From assembly GCF_001625305.1 (NCBI RefSeq), contig NW_017802379.1, positions 11,543,490-11,607,489 on the forward strand: DNA of 64,000 nt. Reading direction: 5' to 3'. Numbering within the stretch: position 1 is the first letter of the stretch; every line of letters starts with the position of its first letter. This DNA is from Branchiostoma belcheri. Its lineage: Eukaryota; Chordata; Leptocardii; Amphioxiformes; Branchiostomatidae. Under the pieces are notes generated by a model. The model did not search any database, was not told where the DNA came from, and worked only from the letters and a program-made list of their open reading frames with translations. Below, in pieces: positions 33,891 through 46,387 of this stretch. The translations under genes and the position numbers were made by a program.

Positions 33891-34456
33891 ACCGCCCATT
33901 ATACAATGATGCGATCCAAATAAACAAATGCCTCTTGACTAGGGTGTCGACATTTCCTATCCGCTCAACTTGTTTTCCTCGCCAAGCTTACAAAAGATTT
34001 GTGTCACAGTCCAGTGCACGTCTATTGTATGAGTGTAACACTTTGAGCACGTTTACTCGGAACTTATAATACATGCTCATTGCTTCCTAGTAAACGTGCA
34101 GGATGTTAAGATACGCTGGGGTGCGTAAATACAATGTAACGTTACATGTACATAGTGTTACACCGAGAAGAATGTGCGACAAGTAATATTTCCTAGAATA
34201 TTCTCGAAAAAATATTTGTGGTCTTAGTGTAAATTCCATGTTTACTGTAATGCAGTTAATTACACATTGTCCACTGAATTGTCATGGTTTTATCTACCTA
34301 GTACGTTACATATTTTTCGTACTACAGATTTTTAAACCCTGTCTAAAGGTTTGTATTTCCATTCAAACCATCAAAACTTACGTATAATGTGTTGGGAAGA
34401 GGTAAAGTGTAACACAGCATAGAAAACAATTGATGATTCAATAATATGACATATAC

Positions 34457-34600
34457 CTTGTGTCTATGTGGGAAAAAAAAGGTTTGTCAATCCCCTCCCG
34501 CTTCTTCCTTTTTTTGAGCCTCAAACTGGGGTGACGAAACCTGTGTAACACCACCCACTGTTATGGTCTTGTAGCCAGGCGGCTTAACTAGTTCAAAACA
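34457..34600 (-). promoter_or_regulatory. Promoter/5'UTR-exon module copy b
   Basis: Minus strand: AGACACAAG then donor GTATATG at 34456. TGACG-type and GGCGGCTTAACTAGTTC motifs are in the conserved order. No transposon sits inside this copy, so it serves as an empty-site reference for copies c and e. Confidence 0.4.
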
Positions 34601-35565
34601 AAAATAGACTCATTCAAGCGAATATCCGGCCTTGCATTTAACACATGTAGGGTAACAGGATTCATTGAATTATGGGGCTATATTTTATATTCTACAGCTT
34701 TGAAACATAGCACGGGGACTTAGTTGGTTCCTAGTAAGCGTGATAAGGGTGTTAGGACATGCCATGGTCACACATCCACGAGTCTAGCCTCCCGAACGCA
34801 AGTCGATGGGAACTTGGAACTACATACACACGCTTGAACAATGATCGGGAGCCAAAAAAATGGGACAGGTTGAGGTCGCATGGTATGACGCGGGTATAGA
34901 AAGTAGTGCAGACAAACCTCTCGCATCCTGTCTAAAGCGACTTATGTGAGAGGTAGCCATGAATGAACTGCACTGTGTGGTAAGGAAAGGTATCTGCTTG
35001 TACACAGTATGAGTTGGATTGTGAAGATTTCCCTGTTCGTGTATAAATGCGCGGCATTACGCAACCACGTTCCAGGGTGAGCCGGCTGCAGTTCCGTTGA
35101 CCCCGATAGAGGGCCAAATCAAAGTGGTCGTCATTATGTTAAAAAACGATAACTTTTTTTGGTTTTCAGTTATTTTGTAGAATATACCGCATATTTCAAC
35201 ATATTAGTTGGCCGTGATTCAATAGTGCACCCTACTATAATTTTTACCGCGTCGAAGTGAGTCACCTCGAGGTGCTTAACTATAGGAATCCCCATAGGGC
35301 GAAAACTGTGTTCTGCTACCTTGATCCCCGAATGACCTCACGAGGGTTAGGGAGGAAGGGTCAGAGGGTAAGGGGGCGGAATAATTAGTATCATGGTAGG
35401 GGTCAAGTGATTTGTCTGTTCAGCTGACGGGAAACGAGATGTCTACTACGCGCAGTCACGTCAAACAATCAAAGTTGAACATTTTGGCATTTTTAAAAGT
35501 TCTTGGACTTAAGCTTTTTTGGGTATGGTGTCATCTCGTTCTGCCATAAGGCCACACCGACTTAA

Positions 35566-35870
35566 CCCTCAACAGTACACCTTCCCGGACTGATTAATCT
35601 GTACACCTGGGGTCCGCGCGGACCCCAGAACAGTTTTTTGCTAATTTTTAGAAATTATCAACATGCTACCAGCTCAATTGTTTTGCAAACTGATATGGGA
35701 ACCTCTGTGTCCACATTACATACAAAAATTATACATTTTGAACTTTTTCTATTTTTTTGGAGAAGAAAAGAAGACAAGAAGAAATACCCGATTTTTAAAC
35801 CCATTTCAGACTGAAGGGGCTTTTGAGGCCCAAATTTGATCTCAGATAGCGGCTAAACTTTGCACTTCGG
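35566..35870 (+). mobile_element. Truncated piggyBac-like element end
   Basis: TTAA followed by CCCTCAACAGTACAC, then a 22-bp perfect palindrome with core GGTCCGCGCGGACC near 35610-35632. It matches the right end (inverted) of the complete element at 54.8-55.8 kb, but its own far end is missing. Confidence 0.65.
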
Positions 35871-37827
35871 CACCTGTCGTAGGTCCACAAGTCCCTAATG
35901 ACGGTCCATTTAGTGGTCTTCTTATCAGGTCAAATTTACTATCCCGGCCGACTTTTCTGGCTAGCGGGTATCATTGTTGTATCCTCTCACGTTCTGAGTG
36001 ATTTGTAGTTAGTGTAAGCCGTTTTTTCAGCAGAAAAGGGGGGGGGGGTTACGCGTTCTCTGGCCAGTGGGGAACACCCATTGTAAAGCATAGGGGACGG
36101 TCACAGTGGCCGTTGCCATGGCAACGGAGGTCTGACGGTGAAATAAACTGGTGTATTTTACTTGAACCGACGTCAGTACCAGATATACTAAGCAAATTTG
36201 ACACGGTTGATTAATTCCCGTGGGGGTTCAAGGCGGCACAACACAGTTTTAGCCCTATGGGGATTGCTATTTTGGGTTAAGGACCCCAAAGTGACTCACT
36301 TCGACTCACTGAAAATCATACTAGGGTGCACAAGCAAGGTTCAGAATTTTGATATGTTTAATTACAGGGTATAGTGTACAAAATATGTGAGAATGAGCGT
36401 AAATTTGCCGGCTAGTTCTCTTCTCGCGCCCTCTTTTATTAGCGCCACTGCGGAGGTCATGGAACTGTATACGTAGCCGACGCACAGTACTAGGCGGGAC
36501 AAGTATCCAAGCGCAAATCTACGCCGACTGAACACGCACCATAATCCAACTTTTACAGTCTCAAAACTGACGTATTACTTTAACATTTACCACAGGTTCT
36601 ATCTCGATGCCATACACAGAACAATCTCTGTACCCTTCTCTAGTATTATGCAGCACTACTTTGTGCCCGGACTACTTTTGACTACGGGGTTCGCCCATAA
36701 ATACTGTGTTGTGCGGCCTTAATTTTATGGATGACATTCGCGCGTGCATTGATTTTCGCCTGTCGCCCTAAAAAATAAATAAAAAAAAAGATCACCTCCA
36801 CCGAGGCTCTGGCCTAGCTCTTAGGCCTGGGTAGTCCATGGTTGCGGTAACCGAATTTTGCGGCCGCCACATGCTCATGGTGCGGTACGGTAGGGAATTT
36901 TCCACGGCTAGTTCGTAAACATATCGGCTTTATAAACTTTTTTTCGGGGTCTAGGGCTTTGTTTTACAAACCAATCAGACAATTAGCGTTGTTTACATGA
37001 CATGAAAACGCTAGCGGGGCGCCCGATGTTCAACCAATGACAGCTATTCTCTCGGTAGCGTCGTGCGAAATGGTCATTGTTTACTCGATAATCGCCCATT
37101 CACAAGTTTCAGAAACAATGCCGACGGGAAAATCGACGCCACTCGCGTCAAGATTTCGATTTATTGCCTATTTATCCGTGACGCTTACTTTGAAAATTTT
37201 GGGAGTGGCGCTAGAATTTTTGGGAGTGGCGCACCGCCGTTGCACCATTGCCTGGGGACACCCCTGGTTCCAAATATTTCGTTCATAACATCACGATGTT
37301 CCCACGGGTGGGTGGTGTGAAAGAGAAAAGGCTAGGCGGTCAACTGTAACAGACATGAAGCCTGGCTGTCATTAACACAGCGGGGGTAATTATAAGGAAG
37401 TGCGCTGTCCTCGAGTGACACCTCGTGGTGGGAACGTCTCTGTTGAAGAAAGAAAGTGTAAATGGCAAGAGCGCAATCTAGGAAAATGCAAGGAAATTAG
37501 AAGCGTTACTAGCTAGAGTAGTACCATGGAGGTAGAAAACACAGGACCACACGCAAGGAGATCTATATCCGTCTACGGGAAACATAGTCCGACGACGGTG
37601 TACAGAAAGTGCGAAATGGAACGAAATGAAACTAAATATGTATGAAGTACGTTGGAACGGCGACGTTAGTGCGTTTTTGCTATCTATTTCATTTCATTGT
37701 GCACGTGTAAGGGACGCGGCTGGTGATAAAATTCCTCCCCATGGGCATACCGCTAGGGCAGACAGAGACCACAAAGAAGCACACTTTGACTGCTCACCTC
37801 AAAATTCAATTAATTGTTTTATAACGT

Positions 37828-37980
37828 ACCTTATAACGTTCTGGTCACTTAATTTTAACGTACCCTGATCCATCTTATAACGTTGTGGTCACTTTATTCT
37901 TAACGTACCCTGATCCATCTTATAACGTTGCGGGCACTTTATTATTAACGTACCCTGATCGATCTTATAACGTTGCGGTT
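37828..37980 (+). repeat. 45-bp tandem repeat, about 3.3 copies
   Basis: The unit begins CTTATAACGTTGTGGTCACT and ends CGTACCCTGATCCAT. Copies differ by single bases. Confidence 0.75.
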
Positions 37981-39002
37981 CTAAGAATACCATCTATCTT
38001 AACGTTTCCATTTGGACGTCGAGCGGACACTAGCATCGCCGTTCCCACGCACAAATGGCTTAACGACTTTCCTTCATACATATTTCGTTTCAATTCGTTC
38101 CATTTCGGTCCATTTCGCACTTTCTAGGGTCGCTTCTTGTCGGAGCTTGCGAAGAAGAGAATCCTGATTCTCCAAATGTCCATTCGGGACAGAGTTGGAA
38201 AATGGGTGGAAGACTAGTGATCGGCACAGTGGGAAGTAGGATGGCGAGCATTTGGGGCTGGTTCTACAATAAACCTTGCCAATTTTACTACCAGCACCTG
38301 CAGTTTTGGCACACTTGCCACATATAAAGTTAAAACGACATCGGGGAAGCTATTTTGATCGCCTTAAAAACAATGTTCCGAGAGCTTAAGTTAAAATAGG
38401 CGGAAGCCCAACACCCAACAAAGAGTAATGAATATCAGTTGACCCAAAACAGGGGTGCCCTCACTTCGCACGTGCCCAAACTTCGCACAGACTTTTTTTC
38501 TCATCTTACCATGCAGAAATACGTGTCTTTTGCCACTGATTTTGCTAGTTGAAAGGGTAACTAAACGAAGTCAATGCATACAACTGTTATTTGCATGCAA
38601 AGTATAGTTCTATACATTTGTTTACAGTTTTCTAAAAGCAGAACTTCAACTACAGTATTGATGGCACTGCAGACTCACTTCGTAGGGGCGTGTCATGCCC
38701 AGAACAAAATAAACGTTTAAGAAGCAGTTACACAATTGCCACATATAAAAGAACATCAAGCTTTCTAAATCTAAAAAAAAAATTAAAAAGAAATAAATCC
38801 CTGTTATACAATGATGCAATCCATATAAACAAGTGCCTCTTGACTGGGATCAACTTTTTTCCTTGCCTTAGGTCACACCGACTTAGTTTAATGGACCCTA
38901 AGTATGTATAATATGTAAGGTGTGTTTAGGTGTTACGCTTAGCTATTGTAGTGCGCAAAGGAGTGCCGTTTCTATAGGTTATTTGTTTGGTCATGTGGAA
39001 CA

Positions 39003-39385
39003 GGCCACAACGACTTGATTTTATGGATGACATCCTCTGAAGACCACCAAACTAGTGTGCGCGGGCGAATACAAAAATTCCGGCCAAAAATAAAAATGCT
39101 GCTAAACCACAGGAATATACAAAGCTGGTATTGTGAATTTGCGGCAGTACATAGCGACGTATCCCACAAGCCGGCACATGCCGGCTTTTCTGTGGAATTT
39201 ATAAATCGGCACTGTGAGTATTTACTGAGTTCTTGCCGTCGAGGAGCTTCGGTGATCTAGGTGCCATCCTCCAGAGTTACCACCGGCTCCGTATTGTCGC
39301 TAGCTACCATGGACTGACTACCCAGGCCTAGAGCCTTCGAGGACGCGCGCGCGGATGTCATCCATAAAATTAGTTTGGTGTGGCC
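39003..39385. mobile_element. MITE of the GGCCACACC family (copy 2)
   Basis: Ends GGCCACAACGACTTGATTTT and AAAATTAGTTTGGTGTGGCC, with subterminal GGATGACATCC and GGATGTCATCC. It is followed by TTA; the left target copy is degenerate. Confidence 0.75.
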
Positions 39386-39775
39386 TTACTTACAAAAGAT
39401 TAGTGTCACACTCCACTGTATGTCCATTGTATAAGTATAACACTTTGAGCACGTTTACTCGGAACCATTATACATGCTTAGTGCTTCCTAGTAAACGTGC
39501 ACGATGTTAGAATAGGCTGGTACAAGTATATAGTGTTGCACCGAAAACAACGTGCATCAATAATATTGCCTAGAAGGTGCTCAAAAACAGTCTTAGTGTA
39601 AATCCAAAGTTTACTGTAATGCAGTTAATTACATAATGTCACCGTAAACATGGTTTTATAGTACGTTATATATGTTTTTGTACTGCAGATTCTTTTAAGC
39701 CTTAAGGTTATCGTTTCCGTCCAAACGATCAAAGCATACGTATAATGTGTTGGGGAGAGGTAAAGTATCTATATC

Positions 39776-40167
39776 GGTGGCGTCAGGTGGTGTAGTGGTT
39801 AGAGCGATCGACTACGAACCAGGGGACCCGGGTTCGATTCCGAGTCGTACCTGGGGCATGTCTGAACATGCGCCCCGACGTTGTGCCCTTGGGAAAGGCA
39901 CTTTACACGAATTTCCTCACTCCACCCAGGTGTGAATGGGTACCTAACTTCGGTTGGGGAAAGTCGTATTGAGGTCACCTGGCGCCGAATGGCTGCCGTA
40001 TAGACCCTTGCGACAGTTCCACAATAATTTGTGGAACAAATATGTGTATCGTGCATTATGTGATTGTTGTGATTTGTCTTGATTATGTAATACCCTGCAT
40101 CAATTCAGCCGTATACAGGCTGCGACTGCACGGGTACTGTTTGGACAATAAAAACCATTAAAAAAAA
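39776..40167 (+). mobile_element. Full-length tRNA-derived SINE
   Basis: The head TGGTGTAGTGGTTAGAGCGA (A box) and GGGTTCGATTCC (B box) is followed by a body with CTTGTGCCCTTGGG-type sequence and an A-rich tail after TTTGGACAATAAAAACC. It sits inside a segment whose paralogues at 34.4 and 43.5 kb lack it. An inverted relative lies at 55.83-56.22 kb. Confidence 0.85.
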
Positions 40168-40221
40168 TATCGGGAGAGGTAATGTGTATCACAGCATAGA
40201 AAACAATAACATGGCATATAC

Positions 40222-40385
40222 CTTGTGTCGATCTGGCAAGGGACTGTCAATCCCCTCCCGGTTCTTCCTTCTGCTGAAACCCAACCCCAAGTGACGAGAC
40301 CTGCGTGCGTACACTGTGACGGTCTTGTAGTCAGCCTCAGGCGGCTGAACTAGTTCAAAACAAAAATAGACTCATTCAAGCGAAT
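40222..40385 (-). promoter_or_regulatory. Promoter/5'UTR-exon module copy c
   Basis: Minus strand: CGACACAAG then donor GTATATGCC at 40221. TGACG and CAGGCGGCTGAACTAGTTC motifs are in order. Confidence 0.4.
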
Positions 40386-40505
40386 CTCCGGCCTTGCATT
40401 TGATACATGAAGAGAGACACGAATCCATGGATTATATATAGGCTGCGGTTATGCGATAAATTTGAAAAACAAGGATATCACGGGGACTTAGTTGGTTCCT
40501 AGTCA

Positions 40506-40904
40506 GGCAATGTCGATTTGATCATATGGATGACATCCTCCGGGAGCCCCAAAACTGATGCGCGCGTGCGAATAAAAGAAAAGTTTTGCAAAAAAAAAAG
40601 TTGTTTTCATTATGAAATCTACGTGGTCATGAGGGTTGAACAAATGGGACAGAATATGGTTTGGCGAATAATCTAATCTTCAAGTTCATTTCCTTACAAT
40701 TTCGTCTTTTTTCGTTTTATTTTGGCATTCTACGACATTGGTATAGTTTTTACTTATTTTTTTGTAACTTACAGTATATTTTTGCTCATTTTGCAACTGT
40801 TTTGTACGATTTACAGTATGGTTGAAAACTTTCCTTTTTTTTTGGAAACGGTCGAAAATTCATTCGCGCGCGGATGTCATCCATATAATCAAATCAAAAT
40901 GGCC
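40506..40904. mobile_element. MITE of the GGCCACACC family (copy 3)
   Basis: Ends with subterminal TATGGATGACATCC and GGATGTCATCCATA. The empty site CCTAGTAAGCGTGAT is preserved at about 34.73 kb and as CCTAGTAAGCATGAT at 46.01 kb, so the insertion is at TAA with the left copy mutated to TCA. Confidence 0.8.
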
Positions 40905-41146
40905 TAAGCGTGATAAGGGTGCTAGGACATGCCATGGTTACACATCCACGAGTCTGGCCTCCTGAACGCAAGTCGAATGCCCGCCACTTGGTCGGCTGGT
41001 GGTCGGAAGTAGATCAGGAGTGTTCGGCGCGCGTGTTTGTGGGCCAAATTTAGAGACGAACGTGTGCCAACCTACAGAGGAATTCGTCCTAGCCCTCTGG
41101 CAGCCGTGTCGAAGGCTTTAAGAGTTTGTGCCGATCACAACGTATT

Positions 41147-41930
41147 GATTGATATGCAAATAAAGTGAAGACAAATTTTTTGGAAGTCGAAAATGGAACA
41201 AAAGTCAGACAAGTCATTAGACAAGATAATGCAAATTAGCCAGAAAGTTCCTGTTATACAGGACAGGAGCTTAAGTGTTGTCTGTCCTCGGGGCTGGAAG
41301 TGCCAAGACCAAGTGCCGGAGAGATCCACCCGTAGCCCCCCTTCCCTGTTAAGGGTGGGGTTGTACATTCTTTCATATATTGCCTCTTTAACACCCCGTT
41401 CCCACCAGCGTGTTTCGCGGTCTAAGATATCCGTGGACTCGAGTTTGTAAGAGTGACCCTGGTTGTGTTGTAGGTGGTGGAAAATAGCTGAGGAGTAGCC
41501 GTTGGCACTAGGTCGACAATGTTCTTTGTATCTACGGGGTGTTAAAGAGGCAACATATGACAGAATGTACAACCCCACCCTTAACAGGGAATTTGGCACT
41601 CCCAGCCGGGCTGGGCCAGCCCCGAGGACAGACAGCAATTAAGCTCATGTTCTGTATAACAGGAGCTTTCTGACTAATTTGCATTATCTTGTCTTGACTT
41701 GTCTGACTTTTGTTCCATTTTCGACTTCCAAAAAATTTGTCTTCACTTTATTTGCATATCAATCAATAGGTTGTGCTTATAAACCCGCATTTCCCCTCTG
41801 GTCTCTCAGTCACTGACGAAAGCTAATGGATACTAGCTGAAACGTCTGACGTTTTCAAAATCATATCCAGTTGCTTGAGTAACTGCTTTTTGGCGTGTCG
41901 TATTACCTGGATGTCTAACCTTCATCGACG
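41147..41930. mobile_element. Penelope-like element 3' remnant in inverted pair
   Basis: The minus-strand frame LESTDILDRETRWWERGVKE then AIYERMYNPTLNREGGL is the C-terminal GIY-YIG-type endonuclease region of Penelope-like elements. The plus strand carries a degraded mirror (RMYNPTLNRE), so the two form a palindrome of about 620 bp. Beyond it, at 41813-41843 (+), is CTGACGA, an AGCTA/TAGCT stem and GAAAC, resembling the hammerhead ribozymes known from this element class. Confidence 0.7.
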
Positions 41931-42428
41931 TAGTTCGGGAAATGGTTCTGACATGGTTAGGGTATGGTCGGCACAAAACAAAGACACGGTCTAAATCTGG
42001 TCAGACTGCTCCCAAAGACCAGGCGAACTTTTTGTGGGTGATCTGCTGGTGTTCGGGCACTCAATTCGGGAGAGGGTCAGCCTTCTGTGCAGGGTCCGGG
42101 CAGGTGGGAATTCTGATACAACGTTTTGTATTGAGTTTAAACACGTTATTTTAATAGCCGGTCATCTTACAACCTGCCACCAGAGCAGGTTGCATTCCGC
42201 CTACAAAAAACTGTATCAAAATTCCCACCCGCCCGGAGCCTGCACAGGAGGCTAGGAGAGGGTCTTGAATGTGTGACAGGGGCATAACCAGATACATGCC
42301 AAATAGCATGTAAACAACGCCTGTACGGAGGTGCATGAAAAAAGAGCGGTTTATATGATCAAAACCTACGTATGGTGCGGTAAGGAGAGTTCAAATGTAA
42401 CGCAGAGTAGGAAACAAAAAATATATAC

Positions 42429-42560
42429 CTTGTGTTGTTCTGGGAAGTCACTGTCAAATTCCGACTTCTGCCTTTCGCTGAGCCCCAGTCTAAAGTGACG
42501 ACACCTGCGCAACAGCAGGCGGCTGAAAAACTAGTTTGGAGCATAAAGGGACTCATTCAG
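42429..42560 (-). promoter_or_regulatory. Promoter/5'UTR-exon module copy d
   Basis: Minus strand: CAACACAAG then donor GTATATAT at 42428; TGACG and CAGGCGGCTGAAAAACTAG follow in the conserved order. Confidence 0.4.
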
Positions 42561-43538
42561 GCGAATCCCCGCCTTTACCTTTGACCGTCCTTAGGGCTAT
42601 CAAAACCCGATTCAATGCACTGTATACACAGTAAATACGGACAGGGCTTGTAATCTTACTAAAAGAAAATACATTTAGCAAACGTCGCTTAACAGGCGTA
42701 CATTAGAAGGGTTTTAATCCATTTTCAAAAGATTTAAATGATTAAGTAGAGCAGTGCTACATGTGCTGTTTCTTTTTCTTTCTCCATTTAAAGACGTTGG
42801 TATGCCCCCACCCTTGTCTCACCTGACTTACTAATTTAATTACAGTCCTTCGGGGGTGCTGTCAAGAGACTTGTGAATAGGTAACCACTGTGGCTAAAAT
42901 TGCACTAAATGGCACTCTAGAACAATTAGTGTACTATAGTCAAAGTACAGTTTGGTACAGTGACCTAATGAGAAATACTTCGCCTCCACGTATAGGACTT
43001 GGTAACGTCGTGCACGCAGCTGTCGGTTTTACAAGCTGTTTGGTTGTTACTTTCCGCAAGGGGGAGTCATTAAAAAACACCTTTCTATATGACAAATAGC
43101 TATATAGGTATTTTTTTGGCACGCAGCCAAGGTAGTTGTCGTCTGTCTATATGTCAGAAACTAATGGTAAATGTGACCTTGAACAATGTTTTTTTTTTTC
43201 GTTTTTCTGATCTCTCTTGCGTCACAAATGCACAAAATATATTTGCTTTAGTCAGAAAGGCATGTTTACGTTTTGGGCCAAGTGGAGCAGTAGTGGTGTG
43301 TGCACGCATGTACGCTAACGTAATAACTGGAGTATTTGGATGCATTTTATTTTTTGCATGTAGATAGCTATTGTGGGACTGTAGTCCCTACTTTTACTTA
43401 CGAGGTTTTATAGTACGTTATATATGTTTTTGTACTGCAGATTATTTTAAACCTACAGGTTATCGTTTCCGTCCAAACGATCAAAACATACGTATAATGT
43501 GTTGGGGAGAGGTAAAGTATCTGTATCGGTAGAGGTAA

Positions 43539-43956
43539 GGCCACACCAAGTAAATTGTATGGATGACGTCCTTTGGAGACCCTATATCTAATGCGAGAGG
43601 GCGAAAAAAAAACAAGATGCCTAGATTAGAAATATACTAAGAGACGACAAATGATAGGACACAAATTGAATGAGGTGACACAGATTAACAAGCAAGGAGT
43701 CTTTCATTCATCATCAAAACAGCAATAAATCAGGTAGAACAGCAGTTGTCGTCCTGTCCTGTTTCTTTCACATTTTTGCAGGCCTGCAGAAACAAAGCAT
43801 GTGCTCTTTACCCATTTCGCATTACGGGTTTCACGTCAATCTAACGATTTGCGGCACTGTCATGACTCTTTGGTCATAGTTACTTTTTTTTTTCTAGGAA
43901 CAGGCCAAAATCAATGCGCGCGCGGACGTCATCCATAAAATTTGCTTGGTGTGGCC
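43539..43956. mobile_element. MITE of the GGCCACACC family (copy 4)
   Basis: Ends GGCCACACCAAGTAAATTGT and AAAATTTGCTTGGTGTGGCC with a perfect TAA duplication (43536-43538, 43957-43959). The paralogous sequence GAAGAGGTAAAGTGTAACAC at 34.4 kb shows the uninterrupted site. Confidence 0.85.
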
Positions 43957-44038
43957 TAATGTGTAACACAGCATAGAAAACAAGAAATGATACAATAAAA
44001 TGGCATATACCTTTTGTGGATCTGGCAAGGGACTGTCG

Positions 44039-45749
44039 AATGAATGAATGAATGAATGAATGAATGAATGAATGAATGAATGAATGAATGAAACTTTATT
44101 TTCGTGTCGTGCGCATACCACGCCCAGCCCGTGTGGGCTTATACGACACCGTTTGAGAATAAATAATACATAAACAACAGAGAAACAGAGGTACAGAATC
44201 CAAACAAAAATGTGAACACAAATAAAGTTAGGCTATATACAATTTAAGCAGAACAGAGTGAACTCATAACAGATCATAAATGCAAATCTGTACATAAACT
44301 TGATAAAGAACCAAGATTTCACAAAATAAATACAAGTACATAAGGTAAATCAAATATAAATAAGAGAAAACAAATGTGTAGAAGTAACAAAAGGTGAGAA
44401 CTGTTGATGTGTTATGAATACAGGTATTTTCTTCTTTTCCCCCACGCTCGATAAATGAAAGTTGCTAGGTCAGATACACCCTCGTTAAAGAGCCACTTAA
44501 TTCTATTTTCATCTCTTTCCCATATGATGTCAGGTGATTTTGTATAAATTTTACGAAACATATTTTCTCGAAGATCGTCATAAAAGGGACAGTAAAAAGA
44601 AAATGTGTTTCGTTTTCTACTTCATCCAGGTCACACATGGTACACATTCTACTTTCCTCAGGAATTCCCTGGTACCGTCCAGTTTCAATATTGATAGGTA
44701 AAATACCAGCTCGCAGCTGCGCACACAATGATCTTTGGCGTTTGGGGAGACACATAGTTACATATTTTTCTATACAGTAAGTATCTTTAAACAGAGCATA
44801 TGTTCTAAGTTTAGGTTTCAAAAGTANNNNNNNNNNNNNNNNNNNNTAAAGACATTCCTTAACTCTTCTTTACACCTTCTGCTTCCTGTACATCTAGTAT
44901 ACTCGCGTTCCGCATCCCTCATATGAACCCATAACCCATCTAACTCTGGATTCCAAAAAGGCTTTCCAGGGCAATGCAACTTTCTAGACCGAGGTATATT
45001 TACATTCTGACAATTCACATTTACATCAAAATCATTGTAAATAATCTCACAAAGACGAGTCATAAACACATAATCAATGTCCTGTTGTGACTTATTCACT
45101 TTTTGTATACGGTCTATGAGATTAACCAACGCTCTCCGGCTTATATCAGAGCGCAAAAAGTTTTCTGTCACCTTTCTACGTTTACAGCGAGCCTTAGCAC
45201 TAGCCTGTGGTACAGATTGTAAGGCCTCTTCAGTTTGAATGTTCACATTAAATCCTACAAATATCAAGGAGTGATCAGGAAGTCTACAACGGTCACCTAT
45301 CAGGCTCATACAAGAAGTACCACATGCCTCAGCCAGGTGAGCTGGACTCAATACATCAAATTCAAAATAGTTATCAAGACAATCATGGGCGCTATAATGT
45401 AGTCAACAACTGACCTTCCTTTTGGCGACACAGAAGTAAAACGGTTATTTGTCGGAGAAATTCTCCCGTTCAACATACACATCTTTGAGTCCTTCAAGAA
45501 TTCAATTAAACTGGCGCCATGATTGTTAACAGTAGTGTCAAGAATTTCACGTGGCGGGATCCCGTCCACTTCTACAATACAGTCGTCTAGTCCACCTGTT
45601 CGACTATTCAGATCCCCACATATGATAATATTGTCCACATCCTCCAAAGCATACATCTGAGTCAACAGGTGGCCTAGGAATTCATTAGCATCTCGTCCCC
45701 ATGGAGACTGCTCCGGGGGCAGGTAACAGGAAAACACAACAAACTTGTA
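44039..45749 (-). mobile_element. Deleted L2/CR1-like LINE with endonuclease and C-terminal parts
   Basis: Minus strand, 5' to 3': an AP-type endonuclease segment (NIIICGDLNSRTG, PKGRSVVDYII, then a frame break and LPDHSLI), the assembly gap, then the C-terminal QLRAGILPINIETGRYQG with ENETHFLF, and a (TGAA)n tail at 44039-44092. The reverse transcriptase is missing, either deleted or hidden at the gap. Flanking GACTGTC repeats mark a target duplication. Confidence 0.75.
44827..44846. other. Assembly gap (20 N)
   Basis: A run of 20 undetermined bases inside the LINE. Its true length is unknown, and the missing reverse transcriptase may lie here. Confidence 1.
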
Positions 45750-46387
45750 TTCTGACTGTCAATCCCCTCCCGGTTCTCCCTTCTGCTGAAGCCCAACCCC
45801 AAGTGACGAGACCTGCGTAACACCACAGACTGTGACGGTCTTGTAGTCAGCCTCAGGCGGCTTAACTAGTTCAAAACAAAAATAGACTCATTCAAGCGAA
45901 TCTCCGGCCTTGCATTTGATACATGAAGAGAGATACGAATCCATGGATTATAGGCTGCGGTTATGCGATAACTTTGAAAAACAAGGATATCACGGGGACT
46001 TAGTTGGTTCCTAGTAAGCATGATAAGGGTGTTTGGACATGCCATGGTCACACATTCACGAGTCTGGCCTCCTGAACGCAAGTCGAATGCCCGCCACTTG
46101 GTTGGTGGTCGGCTGGTGGCTAGTTTGTGGGCCGGCAAACTGTAAACTGGATGGCTAAACTCCCTCGGCGTGTTATCTCTCTATTTTGCCAATTTCTGCT
46201 ATTTCCAGCCGCACCCTCAAGCCTGGTAGAGGCTAGCTGGTGGCCGGAAGTAGATCAGGAGTGTTCGGCGCGCGTGTTTGTGGGTCAAATTTAGAGACTA
46301 ACGTGCGCCAACCTACAGAGGAATTCGTCTTAGCCCTCTGCCAGCCGTGTCGAAGGCTCTACGAGTTTGTGCCGATCACAACGTATT

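Larger units (their letters stand above)
34600..38700. other. Long stretch without recognisable gene
   Basis: I find no convincing coding exon here. It holds a partial piggyBac-like end (35.56-35.87 kb), a segment duplicated at 52.35-52.69 kb (36.33-36.72 kb), a 45-bp tandem repeat (37.83-37.98 kb) and an isolated MITE-like end near 36.71 kb (TTTTATGGATGACATTCGCG). Confidence 0.5.
40222..43380. repeat. Segmental duplication, left copy
   Basis: Collinear with about 45757-48570. For example TAGATCAGGAGTGTTCGGCG occurs at 41.01 and 46.25 kb, a spacing of 5241 bp. It includes module copies c and d and a Penelope-like hairpin. Confidence 0.85.
44011..45880 (-). promoter_or_regulatory. Promoter/5'UTR-exon module copy e, split by a LINE
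   Basis: The donor-proximal part (44011-44038) and the rest (from about 45750) are separated by a LINE insertion flanked by GACTGTC on both sides. The donor end reads CAAAAG then GTATATG, slightly altered from the CACAAG of other copies. Confidence 0.4.

Noticed and set aside
32003-33892. Several 60-100-aa ORFs around 32-34 kb
   Set aside because: They lie within the CpG-rich non-autonomous transposons and reflect low stop-codon density in GC-rich sequence.
41135-41638. 167-aa minus-strand ORF as a host gene
   Set aside because: The middle matches the endonuclease end of Penelope-like elements, is duplicated at 46.55 kb and lies in a palindrome.
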